The translations under genes were made by a program, and so were the position numbers. The notes under the pieces were generated by a model that saw only the letters and a program-made list of their open reading frames with translations, was not told the DNA's origin and searched no databases. DNA of 64,000 nucleotides. It comes from Siphonobacter aquaeclarae (lineage in GTDB: Bacteria > Bacteroidota > Bacteroidia > Cytophagales > Spirosomataceae). Every line of letters starts with the position of its first letter. The stretch's first letter is position 1. Location of the stretch: NCBI RefSeq assembly GCF_900103285.1, contig NZ_FNGS01000005.1:1-64000 (forward strand), read 5' to 3'. Below are positions 7,624-15,720 of this stretch, one piece after another.

Positions 7624-8793
7624 ATGCCCCGCATACTGACCCTCGCACTATTCAGCTTGCTCGCCCGCAATACCCATGCTCAGCTCCCTCGAAACTATTA
7701 TGAACGCTTCCCCGACCAGATCCGGAAAGACATCCGGTGAATAGGACTCGAAATGGCGGCGACGGAATATTCCTTCATCGGTGCCTACCGCGAAAGCCTG
7801 TCGACCTTCGAAAAGAGAGAAGACAAAGAAGAACAGATAATTTCCGTCGATAGCCTCGCCATGATCCGGACGCTTCGAACGGATCCGGCAAAAGTCTCTA
7901 TTCTGGAAAAGGCTGATTACCATCAAATTATCCTGATTAACGAAGCACACCACCAGCCGGCCCACCGCCTGTTTGTCGCCTCGCTGCTTCCTGAATTATA
8001 CCGGAAAGGCTTTCGGTACCTGTCGCTGGAAGCGCTGCCGGGCGGCGTTCGCGTCGATAAAATGCGTCCTCTTGCTACTAATAGTGGAATATATACCAAC
8101 GAGCCCGCTTTCGCCAAACTCGTCGACGAGGCACTCCGACTGGGTTTTGAAGTAATCGGACATGAGGCCGACTGGGAAGACCTCCAAAAATCCCGCGACG
8201 CCCGCGAAGCCGGACAGGCAAACTACCTCAGGAAGATACTGGACAGGGATCCGTCGGCCCGTATTCTCGCGTATTGCGGCTACGATCATATTCTGGAAGG
8301 GACGTCCGACCAGAGGCGTATGGCTGCCTACGTTCAGCCGTACACAGGCATCGATCCGCTGACCATCAACCAATCAGAGTTGTCGGAAACAGATACGAGC
8401 CCCCATCCGATGCTGCAGGAAATCAGCGTGGTGGTTCCCTCTGTCTTCCTGACGGATTCCGGCGAGCCGCTCGGATTTATCCGGCCGAATGGCCATCGGG
8501 TGGATATGGTCCTGATTCATCCGCATACGACCGACGAATCGGGTCGGCCAATCTGGCTTTGGAGTGATCCCCGTGACCGCAAATGGCTCATTCCGTCCGT
8601 TGCGCTGACGTATCCTGTCATGGTATCCGCATACCGGAAAGATGTTTCTGTCAAAACGGGTGTTCCGCTCGACCGTATGGTACTTTCCTCGAAAACCGAT
8701 CAGAAAGCGCTGGCATTACCTGCCGGGAAATATCGGATTCTCTTCCGAAGCCGGAAGGGAGCGAGGTTGGTGAAGGAGATTGTAGTACAGTAG
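7624..8793 (+). pseudogene. Secreted Tiki/ChaN-like protein interrupted by an in-frame TGA
   Basis: A 38-codon leader from ATG 7624 encodes a signal peptide (MPRILTLALFSLLARNTHA, cut before Q) and then LPRNYYERFPDQIRKDIR. It is stopped by TGA at 7738-7740. The same frame continues past the stop into a 346-aa ORF whose first ATG is at 7753. That ORF has IILINEAHHQPAHRLF (near residue 55), LSLEAL, VIGHEAD and AYCGYDHILEG. This pattern of Glu/His motifs fits the Tiki/ChaN/erythromycin-esterase-like superfamily. Without the leader the product would stay in the cytoplasm, so the gene is probably inactive unless the stop is read through or is a sequencing error. The family call is moderate. The in-frame stop is read directly. 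Confidence 0.6.
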
Positions 8794-8890
8794 CAGGCAT
8801 TGGAGAAAATTTCAGAGAGTAAAGGTGTGTACCTAGCCCGCTGAACTACCGATCAGGATTTCTATCTTCCCCCTCTCAAATTTCCCCTCT

Positions 8891-9637
8891 ATGCCCAACA
8901 TTCTCCTCATCACCGGCTCCTCCGAAGGTATCGGCGCGGAGGCCGCCCGGCTCGCCGCGTTGCGCGGGTATACGGTTTGTGTGAATTACCGAAGCAACCA
9001 GGCAGGCGCAGAGACCGTCGTCGCTGATATACAAAAGGCTGGCGGTCAGGCATATGTCTTTCAAGCCGATGTGGCAGACGAGGCTCAGGTATTTCGGCTC
9101 TTCCGGCAGATCGACGAGGAGGTTGGCCCACTTTCGGCTCTGGTCAACAACGCTGGTATCATCGAATCCCAGAGCCGCCTGGTGGATATGAGCGCGGAGC
9201 GGCTCACGAACATGTTCGCGGTCAATACCATCGGAGCTTTTTTGTGTGCGAGAGAAGCCGTGAAGCGGATGTCTACCGCGCGGGGAGGGGCCGGCGGTGC
9301 GATTGTCAACGTCTCATCGATGGCAGCCAAACACGGCTCGCCGTTCGAGTACATCGACTACGCCGCCACCAAAGCGGCGTTGGATACCATGACGCTGGGG
9401 TTATCAAAGGAAGTTGGCCCGGAAGGTATCCGGGTTAATGCCGTGCGGCCCGGTATTATCCTCACGGATATTCATGCGAAGGCGGGGGAGCCCGGCAGAC
9501 CGGAGCGCGTCCGTGATACCATTCCGCTCAAGCGTCCCGGCACGGCACCGGAAGTAGCGAATGCCATTCTCTGGTTGTTGTCGGACGAAGCCTCGTTTGT
9601 CAACGGCGCCCTGCTCGACGTCACCGGCGGGCGCTAG
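8891..9637 (+). CDS. SDR-family NAD(P)-dependent oxidoreductase
   Basis: The 248-aa length is classical for this family. The cofactor-binding motif TGSSEGIG is at 8-15, NNAG at 86-89, the catalytic Ser at ~143 and Tyr157/Lys161 in YAATK. The C-terminal half has the usual VNAVRPG and a closing NGALLDVTGG. It resembles 3-oxoacyl-ACP reductase / glucose-1-dehydrogenase-like SDRs. The substrate cannot be read from sequence; NADPH preference is possible from the VNYRSN after the second strand. It is cytosolic. DoxX follows after 42 bp, possibly in the same transcript. Confidence 0.85.
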   Translation: MPNILLITGSSEGIGAEAARLAALRGYTVCVNYRSNQAGAETVVADIQKAGGQAYVFQADVADEAQVFRLFRQIDEEVGPLSALVNNAGIIESQSRLVDMSAERLTNMFAVNTIGAFLCAREAVKRMSTARGGAGGAIVNVSSMAAKHGSPFEYIDYAATKAALDTMTLGLSKEVGPEGIRVNAVRPGIILTDIHAKAGEPGRPERVRDTIPLKRPGTAPEVANAILWLLSDEASFVNGALLDVTGGR

Positions 9638-9679
9638 GCCTTTCTTCAGAATACCGTATCTTGCCGGAAATCAAAAGCC

Positions 9680-10063
9680 ATGAAATACCTCTCCCTTCAG
9701 CGATCGGTCGTTCTGCTGCGCATCAGTGTAGCGTTGGTATTCTTCCTGCATGCCGCTGTCCGCGTCGTTCACAATACTGTGCCGGAATTCACGCAGTTTA
9801 TGGCCGGAAAACACTGGCCATTTCCCAATGTAACGGTCTGGGTACTATCCGGTTACGAGTTGATTGGCAGTGTATTGCTTGCGTTGGGCTATTGCGTGAA
9901 GTGGCTGTCGGCCGGGTTTATCCTGATTCTCGTCGTTGGAATCATCCTCATCCACCTGTCCCTCGGCTGGTTTGTCGGGGAGCACGGTACGGGCGGGGTG
10001 GAGTATAGTTTTATTTTGATCGTGGCGTTGGTGGTGGTAATGGCGGGGGATCGTGAACGATGA
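9680..10063 (+). CDS. DoxX-like small membrane protein
   Basis: The 127-aa inner-membrane protein has four predicted helices (~10-28, ~55-72, ~75-95, ~105-122). The DoxX-type order is visible: SVVLLRISVALVFFLHA, a WPFPNV loop and SGYELIGSVLLALGY. DoxX relatives are found in oxidative-stress or quinone-linked membrane complexes, but the role of this one is unknown. It may be co-transcribed with the SDR upstream. Its stop codon (TGA 10061-10063) directly abuts the stop codon of the convergent quinone oxidoreductase gene, with no spacer. Confidence 0.75.
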   Translation: MKYLSLQRSVVLLRISVALVFFLHAAVRVVHNTVPEFTQFMAGKHWPFPNVTVWVLSGYELIGSVLLALGYCVKWLSAGFILILVVGIILIHLSLGWFVGEHGTGGVEYSFILIVALVVVMAGDRER

Positions 10064-11023
10064 CTACTTTATCGTGAGAATAATCTTCCCGATATGCCCG
10101 CCCGACTCCATCAGCCGGTGCGCTTCTGCAGCGTCTTCCAGCCGAAAAGTACGGTAGATGTGCGCGCGGAGACGCCCCTGAGACACGAGCGGCCATACCT
10201 GTTCTTCCACCTCGGCTGTGAGCGCCGCTTTGAAATCATCGTCTCTCGGAGAGAGCATACTCCCCGTCAGTACCAGGCGTTTCCGCATGATTTCCATGAT
10301 GTTGATGGTCGATTTGATACCGCCCAATCCCGCCAGCCAGCAAATCCGCCCGTCCGGATTCAGCATCCGGAGGTGTTTGGCGGTATAGTCTCCGCCGATG
10401 TAGTCGAGGATAGCGTCTACGGGCGGCAGTACTTCCTCAAAATCTTCCGTCTTATAGTTCACACAACGCTCCGCACCCCAGGCCTCCGCGAAGCGGCATT
10501 TCTCGTCTGAACCGGCAGTCGCAAACGCGCGTACACCCCGCTCCCGGGCGAGCTGCAGGGCCGTCAGCCCGATGCCGCTTGTCCCGCCCTGGATCAGCAG
10601 GGTTTCCCCGCGCCTGACGTGCATGCGCTGAAAGACGTTACTCCAGACCGTCAGTACCGTTTCCGGCAGGCCGGCCGCTTCTTCCAGCGAGACATTCTCC
10701 GGTACCGGCAGGCAATGCCGGCCATCGGCGGCGGCATATTCGGCATATCCGCCACGGGGGAGGAGGGCGCATGCCCGGTCGCCTTTTTTCCAGCGGGTGG
10801 AATCGCCCGGATCTTCAATGGTACCGGCCACTTCCAGACCAAGTATTTCGACACCTGTAGCCGACGGCCCATATTGCCCCGCCCGCATCATCACATCGGC
10901 GCGGTTGACTCCTGCCGCGTGAACACGGATCAGTACCTGTCCCGGTTTGAGGGAAGGTACCGGCCGCTCCGCGATCCGGAGTACTTCCGGACCGCCTGAA
11001 GTAGTGACCAAACTGATTTTCAT
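10064..11023 (-). CDS. NAD(P)H-quinone oxidoreductase (zinc-independent MDR/PIG3-like)
   Basis: The 319-aa protein has an N-terminal GroES-like fold (EVLRIAERPVPSLKPGQVLI, VNRADVMMRAGQYG) and a Rossmann domain with QGGTSGIG near residue 146. The structural zinc cysteines and catalytic zinc ligands of alcohol dehydrogenases are absent, as in quinone oxidoreductases of the PIG3/QOR branch. The expected activity is NADPH-dependent reduction of quinones or enones in the cytosol. It is the last gene of a three-gene minus-strand run, starting 2 bp after the DinB gene stops, so translational coupling is likely. A detoxification role fits its neighbours. Confidence 0.8.
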   Translation of the reverse strand: MKISLVTTSGGPEVLRIAERPVPSLKPGQVLIRVHAAGVNRADVMMRAGQYGPSATGVEILGLEVAGTIEDPGDSTRWKKGDRACALLPRGGYAEYAAADGRHCLPVPENVSLEEAAGLPETVLTVWSNVFQRMHVRRGETLLIQGGTSGIGLTALQLARERGVRAFATAGSDEKCRFAEAWGAERCVNYKTEDFEEVLPPVDAILDYIGGDYTAKHLRMLNPDGRICWLAGLGGIKSTINIMEIMRKRLVLTGSMLSPRDDDFKAALTAEVEEQVWPLVSQGRLRAHIYRTFRLEDAAEAHRLMESGGHIGKIILTIK

Positions 11024-11025
11024 CG

Positions 11026-11532
11026 TCAGGATCGGGTTAGCACGCGCACCGTTACGAGCAGTTGCCCGAGGTGGCGCATGGTATGTTCGGCCGCATGTAC
11101 GTAGAGACCGTTGGAAGTAGAGGGAATTTTCGCCCGCCCCACGTACCGCAACCGCGTCAGCCCGGAGGCTTCTTCACCGCGCAACTGGGTCAGGCAGGCT
11201 TCTTTTTGGGTATGAAAAGCCTGAACAAGAGACGATACCGTGAGCGAGTCAGCGGGTTTGCCTTCCGCCGCAAGTGCCTCCAGTTGCGGCTCCGAGAGCA
11301 TTTCGCCGCGGGCATAGGTAAAGAGCCGGTCGAGTACGCCCCGCAGGTGCTGCAGGTGGAAACCCGGCGAGGCCAGGCCCGCCGGACGCTCCCACAGTTT
11401 GGATTGGGGAAAGTCGGCCAGAAGGGCATCCAGCTCTTCACCGGCCTGCAGCAGAGCATGTGCAACGGGCTGCAAAAGGGCGGGCATATCGGGCAGAGGA
11501 CCGCGCAACCATACTTCTCGGGGATCTGACAT
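11026..11532 (-). CDS. DinB-family (four-helix) protein
   Basis: The 168-aa protein fits the DinB/YfiT four-helix bundle: HLQHLRGVLDRLF (~58-70) and the C-terminal HAAEHTMRHLGQLL (~146-159) supply the His residues that bind a metal in this family. The activity is unknown; many relatives are thiol-transferase-like or stress induced. It is the middle gene of the operon, 24 bp after the YdeI-like gene and 2 bp before the oxidoreductase. Confidence 0.75.
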   Translation of the reverse strand: MSDPREVWLRGPLPDMPALLQPVAHALLQAGEELDALLADFPQSKLWERPAGLASPGFHLQHLRGVLDRLFTYARGEMLSEPQLEALAAEGKPADSLTVSSLVQAFHTQKEACLTQLRGEEASGLTRLRYVGRAKIPSTSNGLYVHAAEHTMRHLGQLLVTVRVLTRS

Positions 11533-11556
11533 GTTGTTTTGGTTGAAAAGGGTGGG

Positions 11557-12048
11557 TTACTTTGCGCCGAGTCCGGCAAACGATTCCCTGCCTTCGGGCA
11601 GTCGCTTGAGGTTATCGATTAGGCGAAGCGCGCGGTCGATCCGCAACTGGCTGTTTTTTACTTCTACGACGGTCCGGATGATGAAGCGCTGCTTTCCGCC
11701 TACGAGCCTGTCAAAGCGGCGCTGCCCTTCCGGGTCCAGGGAGAGTACTTCGCGCAGCTCTTCGGGGACTTCCAGGCCATACTCGCTGTTGTCTGGTGTC
11801 AGGGACAGCCGTACTTCGTCGCCCGCCCGGACCTTCAGCTGCGTCATCCGGGTTTTGTTGAGGGTGATGTATCCGTCGCCTTCGCCCAGAGCTGTCAGTC
11901 CGCAGGGCCAGGTCAGACGGTCGTTGACCGTACATTGCAGGCGGGTATTCCAGCCGCCGACGGCTTCGACGATCGCCGCCGGGATCCGAAAATAATGTCC
12001 GCCCAGGTGTTCGAGAGATTCGACAGTCGTAATAAAATCAGTAGCCAT
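11557..12048 (-). CDS. DUF1905 / YdeI-OmpD-associated family protein
   Basis: The 163-aa protein starts at ATG 12048 (MATDFITTVESL). A longer frame would overlap the divergent gene's start and is not needed. Residues ~1-90 match DUF1905 (small beta barrel with ALGEGDGYITLNKTRMTQL). The C-terminal ~60 residues are the YdeI/OmpD-associated helix pair: PEELREVLSLDPEGQRRFDR and the family-typical RIDRALRLIDNLKR. The molecular role is unknown; YdeI has been linked to antimicrobial and stress tolerance. It is first in the operon with DinB and quinone oxidoreductase. A second YdeI-type gene lies at 58634. Confidence 0.75.
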   Translation of the reverse strand: MATDFITTVESLEHLGGHYFRIPAAIVEAVGGWNTRLQCTVNDRLTWPCGLTALGEGDGYITLNKTRMTQLKVRAGDEVRLSLTPDNSEYGLEVPEELREVLSLDPEGQRRFDRLVGGKQRFIIRTVVEVKNSQLRIDRALRLIDNLKRLPEGRESFAGLGAK

Positions 12049-12065
12049 AGCTAAACAGACATCGG

Positions 12066-13103
12066 ATGAAGAAGCTCCTCGTTTTGTTTCTCGTTGCGGC
12101 AAAGGTAACGGCCCAGCAGCAAATCCTCGAAGAAGTAGCGCGCTTTGGACGCTACCAGCCGGTAGGACTCGCTATTTCGCACGAAGGGCGCACCTTCGTT
12201 TCTTTTCCGCACTGGACGTCCGACTACCGGTACGGGCTCATCGAACTGCTGCCCGACGGGACGCAACAGCCCTATCCCAACGAAGAATGGAGCCGCGCAG
12301 GCGATCCGAAAACGCATTTTGTGGGCCTTCAAGCCTTGTATATCGACGCGTCCAATACCCTCTGGGCTCTGGATACCGGCGTCGGAGGCGTGAAGCTCCT
12401 GCGTATCAATATCCGGACGAATACCGTTGAGCGGGTTTACGCCTTCGAAGATATTCCGGCGTCGGAAATAGGCCTGAACGATGTCAATGTAGATGCAGCC
12501 CGGAATGTCGCATTTTTCTCCGATCCACGGCGTGCTGCATTGGTAGTACTCGATCTTAAAACCGGGAAAAGCCGGACAGTGCTGAAAGGACATCCGTCCA
12601 CAACTGCGAATCCTGCTTATGTACTGAAAATTGACGGCCGGGAAGTACGGGAAACCAACGGCAAACCCTTCAGCAGTAATGCCAACGGCATTGCTCTGAC
12701 AAAGGAGTATTTTTACTTCCGGCCCATTACCCAAACCCGCCTGTTTCGCGTGCCGGTTGAAGTACTGGTGAAAGGTACGGATGCGGAAATTGCCGCCGCC
12801 GTTGAAGTAGTAGGAGAGGTAGGTATCTCGCACGGCATGTTTGCCGACGCCGACGGGAATATTTACATGGGTGATTCGGAAAAAAAGACCCTGTACCGAT
12901 GGGTTGCGTCGGCCGGTCAAACGGAAGTACTCGTTCAGGATGAGCGGATATTATGGCCGGATAGCTTTGCCATCAGTCCTGACGGATACCTCTATGTAAC
13001 CGCCGCCCAGTTGCAGCGTGCCCCGCGGTATAATGGCGGCGAAGACCGCACCGATTATCCCTTCCGTCTCTACCGCGTGAAACTTCCCCTGAACAAAAAA
13101 TAA
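12066..13103 (+). CDS. Secreted yellow/major-royal-jelly-type beta-propeller protein
   Basis: The 345-aa protein has a signal peptide (MKKLLVLFLVAAKVTA, cut before Q). It follows the MRJP/yellow propeller: an early GRTFVSFPHW, a VGLQALYIDASNTLWALDTG block, FFSDPRRAALVVLDLKTGK, SSNANGIALTKEYFYFRPIT and ILWPDSFAISPDGYLYVTA. The family is related to SMP-30/gluconolactonase propellers; bacterial members are secreted and largely uncharacterised. The start lies only 17 bp from the divergent YdeI-like start, so the two genes share one very short promoter region. A perfect terminator overlaps the stop codon. Confidence 0.75.
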   Translation: MKKLLVLFLVAAKVTAQQQILEEVARFGRYQPVGLAISHEGRTFVSFPHWTSDYRYGLIELLPDGTQQPYPNEEWSRAGDPKTHFVGLQALYIDASNTLWALDTGVGGVKLLRINIRTNTVERVYAFEDIPASEIGLNDVNVDAARNVAFFSDPRRAALVVLDLKTGKSRTVLKGHPSTTANPAYVLKIDGREVRETNGKPFSSNANGIALTKEYFYFRPITQTRLFRVPVEVLVKGTDAEIAAAVEVVGEVGISHGMFADADGNIYMGDSEKKTLYRWVASAGQTEVLVQDERILWPDSFAISPDGYLYVTAAQLQRAPRYNGGEDRTDYPFRLYRVKLPLNKK

Positions 13104-13130
13104 AACCCCGGAAGAAACCTCCGGGGTTTT
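13102..13130. terminator. Rho-independent terminator after the yellow/MRJP gene
   Basis: The 11-bp perfect arms AAAACCCCGGA (13102-13112) and TCCGGGGTTTT (13120-13130) start within the TAA stop codon itself. Runs of A and T on both sides let it serve the minus-strand gene ending at 13215 as well. Confidence 0.85.
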
Positions 13131-13214
13131 ACGCGACTAGTTGTTTAGGATTACTTAAAGATGTGGTTATGTCTTTAAGTTCTAGCAGTAAAATTAGCTG
13201 ATTTTCCTGATATT

Positions 13215-13403
13215 TTATCCAGAGTTTTTTCCTCCAAAAAGCTTCGAAGCCAGCCAGATAACCACGGCAATCGCCAGAACCACAAGCAGAATGCCGCTCC
13301 ACATTCCGGCTTTGAAAATGCCTTCGACTACTTCGCAGCCCGAGAGGGTGCCTGCCAGCAAAACGAGCAGCGGCAGGATATAAACGGATGAGGTATTTTT
13401 CAT
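13215..13403 (-). CDS. Small lipoprotein with one membrane helix
   Basis: The 62-aa protein has a lipoprotein signal (LLAGTLSGC, Cys23) followed by EVVEGIFKAGMWSG and one hydrophobic helix (~38-54), ending in a basic FGGKNSG. I recall near-identical short lipoproteins in many Bacteroidota; some databases label them phosphatidate cytidylyltransferase, which this length cannot support. It is probably a lipid-anchored plus transmembrane peptide of the inner membrane. It lies downstream of the T9SS cargo gene on the same strand. Confidence 0.65.
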   Translation of the reverse strand: MKNTSSVYILPLLVLLAGTLSGCEVVEGIFKAGMWSGILLVVLAIAVVIWLASKLFGGKNSG

Positions 13404-13460
13404 CGGATTGAAAGAAGATGGATGTCCCTTTCATTCCAAAAAAAGCTGTACCAATCCTTC

Positions 13461-15023
13461 TTACCGCACCATCACTTTCCGCGCATAGGTACCGGTGGTA
13501 TCGCGTACGGTCAGGACATAAAGCCCTGCCGTCAGGGGTGTTTTCGGCACAACGCGAATGACAGTTGCGTCCGAATCCGAACCGGTTTCAACCGGAATAA
13601 TGGTTCCCTGCAGCGACATCAGGCTCAGCTGGCTCGCGGCTTTGTCCTGTACCCGAACCGAAAATCCGCTGCCGTTGCCCGGGTTGGGGAAGACGGAAAA
13701 CAAGCGGTTTTCGGGCGAATCCACGATCACGGAAACCGTCTTTTGCGGAGTGGCCGTACCGTCTGTATCCACCTGAATCAACCGGTAATAATTGACGCCG
13801 TATCCGGGCTTCTGATCGGTATAGGAATAGTCGTGACGTTCCGACGTCGTTCCTGCTGCTTTTACCGTTGCCAGCGTCTCAAACGAGCGGGCATCCCTGC
13901 TGCGCTGGACGAGGAAGTGGGAGCTATTGCGCTCGCCTGCTGTTTGCCATTGCAGTACTGCCGTTTGTTCGGCCGTTGCCTGGCCTTTGAAGTAGGTCAG
14001 TTCTACCGGAAGGGGCAGCCTGGAAGGGCAGCCCGGCACGTCGGAAAGGAAGGGTTGATAGTGGTTTTCGGCGCTCGACTGGCTGTAGGAATTTCCGACA
14101 ATCTGCCCGTCGATATTCGAATTAATGGTTTTGTAAATATCGGCGAAAGGAGCAAAGACCGTTCCGCGGATATTCTGATCGCGGCTCTTGATATTGACCG
14201 TCGTTGCCGCCGAGAAATTATAGAGTACATACTGGGCGTCGCTGTTTTGCATGCCGTTGATGACGAACGGATCCCAGTTGAAGGTGCCGACGGAATTGAC
14301 GTTGATGACCAGCGGCGTGCTCAGGCTTGGCGCAGGGCCGTCCATCGTAATCGAAACGATTTTATTGAGCTCTGATCCGGAGATAGCCAGGATATTGGGT
14401 TTGCCGGCTGTGAGGGTAATCTTGACCTGGCCGTTGTCGGGAACAAAGGAAATCGGCTGGCCGTTGGCGTTTTTTAACTGGACGTTGTTTTCGCAGTTTG
14501 CAATATTCAGCGCGGTCGCTTTCATCGTGGCGAAGGCCTCTTCGAAGTCGATCTTTTCCTCGTCGGCGAGTAATACAGGATCGGTTGCGGGCTGCTGAAA
14601 ACCAACGAAGATTTTCGGATTGCTGTCGGGACTCGAACCCTGCTGGTGAACCTTCGTTGAACCGCCTGCAATGGTAAGCGTACTGCCGGTGAGGTTGCCT
14701 ATTTTAAGGTACCGGTTGTTGAGTACTTTCGTTTCATTACCGCTCTGGTAATTGACTTTCCCGCCGATATACAGGCCAACCAGATTGCCTTTCAGCGATT
14801 TATACGTCCCGACATTGTGGACATTGATCTGGTAGTTGCCGACGAGATTCATGTCGCCGCCCATAGCAACAGGACCTTCTGTTTCATTGCTGGAAAGCGA
14901 CGCGCTTCCTTTGACAAATACATTGAACCCCTTTGCGTCGTTGAGGGGATTTTGGGCGATTGACGAATGGGAAGTCAGAAGGCCAATAATGCTGACAGTT
15001 GAAAGAATAGTGAACCTGTTCAT
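13461..15023 (-). CDS. Choice-of-anchor A protein with T9SS sorting domain
   Basis: The protein has 520 aa with a signal peptide ending SHSSIAQ. Residues ~25-335 match the choice-of-anchor A beta-helix module: NPLNDAKGFNVFVKGSAS, GPVAMGGDMNLVGNY, GLYIGGKVNY, TFNWDPFVING and a IRGTVFAPFADI...DGQIVGNSY block. This module is known from surface proteins of many phyla that pair it with different anchors. Here the anchor is a T9SS type A tail: LPLPVELTYFKGQ, WQTAGERNSSHFLVQRS, YYRLIQVDTDG, then FSVFPNPGNGSGFSVRV and a basic end. It is likely a surface adhesin or ice/mucin-like coat protein. The ligand is unknown. Confidence 0.8.
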   Translation of the reverse strand: MNRFTILSTVSIIGLLTSHSSIAQNPLNDAKGFNVFVKGSASLSSNETEGPVAMGGDMNLVGNYQINVHNVGTYKSLKGNLVGLYIGGKVNYQSGNETKVLNNRYLKIGNLTGSTLTIAGGSTKVHQQGSSPDSNPKIFVGFQQPATDPVLLADEEKIDFEEAFATMKATALNIANCENNVQLKNANGQPISFVPDNGQVKITLTAGKPNILAISGSELNKIVSITMDGPAPSLSTPLVINVNSVGTFNWDPFVINGMQNSDAQYVLYNFSAATTVNIKSRDQNIRGTVFAPFADIYKTINSNIDGQIVGNSYSQSSAENHYQPFLSDVPGCPSRLPLPVELTYFKGQATAEQTAVLQWQTAGERNSSHFLVQRSRDARSFETLATVKAAGTTSERHDYSYTDQKPGYGVNYYRLIQVDTDGTATPQKTVSVIVDSPENRLFSVFPNPGNGSGFSVRVQDKAASQLSLMSLQGTIIPVETGSDSDATVIRVVPKTPLTAGLYVLTVRDTTGTYARKVMVR

Positions 15024-15720
15024 GGTTAAAGTTGGGGTTTTCGAATTCCAATAATTCTCCTGTTGCTGTCCGATTAACAGACAGCATTTAACAAGTAGGA
15101 AAAGGGTCGTTTTAAGCTCCCAACGATAGAATTATCGGCGGTTGTCGGAAACTTGCCAACAAACGAACATCAAAATACCAAACCGTGTTTCCGCGTAAAA
15201 ACAGCGGAAACAATGCATCGGACGAAGCGGCGCTTCGCCGTCAAAGGCGGTGTGTGAAGACGAGAGGCGGATACCAGATCACAACCCGAAGAAGGGGAAG
15301 GGCTGTGTTAACTCACAGAAAGAAGGCGGAAAACTTTCCCGAGTTATCTGAGTTACGCAGCCCAAAGGCGGCAATTTCTCATCCAAATTAACCCGATCCG
15401 TTGGCGGAACGGAAATGTACTTGTTTATATGTTTCAGAATACCGGCGCAAAGGTACAAAAGAATTTTGTTTCGCAATTGTTTTCGTGGCTTTTTTAGCGG
15501 CTTTTGATTATATTTTATCCTGATAATCAATCCGGGAGGCTCAAATTTGCGTTTTGTTAAGGCCGGAATGCTTTGCCGAAACAGGGGAAATAATCGGCTA
15601 TTTTTCCCGGGATTATCCGGCCGATAACCGACTATTTCTATACGTCAGACAATACCTTTCACGTACGGATATAAAATCCGTTTACAGCGCCGGTTAAACT
15701 ACTCAGCCGGTTGACAAAAC
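15024..15720. other. Gene-free region upstream of the choice-of-anchor A gene
   Basis: No convincing reading frame is present. The half nearest 15024 should hold the promoter of the minus-strand cargo gene. The stretch also holds two inverted repeats, a hairpin at 15186-15212 (TGTTTCCGC / GCGGAAACA) and an imperfect pair at 15300-15318 / 15348-15363 built on GGGCTG...AACTCA. Beyond 15400 it is AT-rich. Confidence 0.55.
15186..15363. repeat. Two intergenic inverted repeats
   Basis: The first is a perfect 9-bp hairpin (15186-15194 with 15204-15212). The second pairs GGGCTGTGTTAACTCACAG (15300-15318) with CTGAGTTACGCAGCCC (15348-15363), with a few mismatches and bulges. Neither has a T-run that would make it an ordinary terminator. 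Confidence 0.5.

Noticed and set aside
15185-15530. Short frames on both strands in the gap before the choice-of-anchor A gene
   Set aside because: They are low complexity, overlap inverted repeats and show no domain or start signal.
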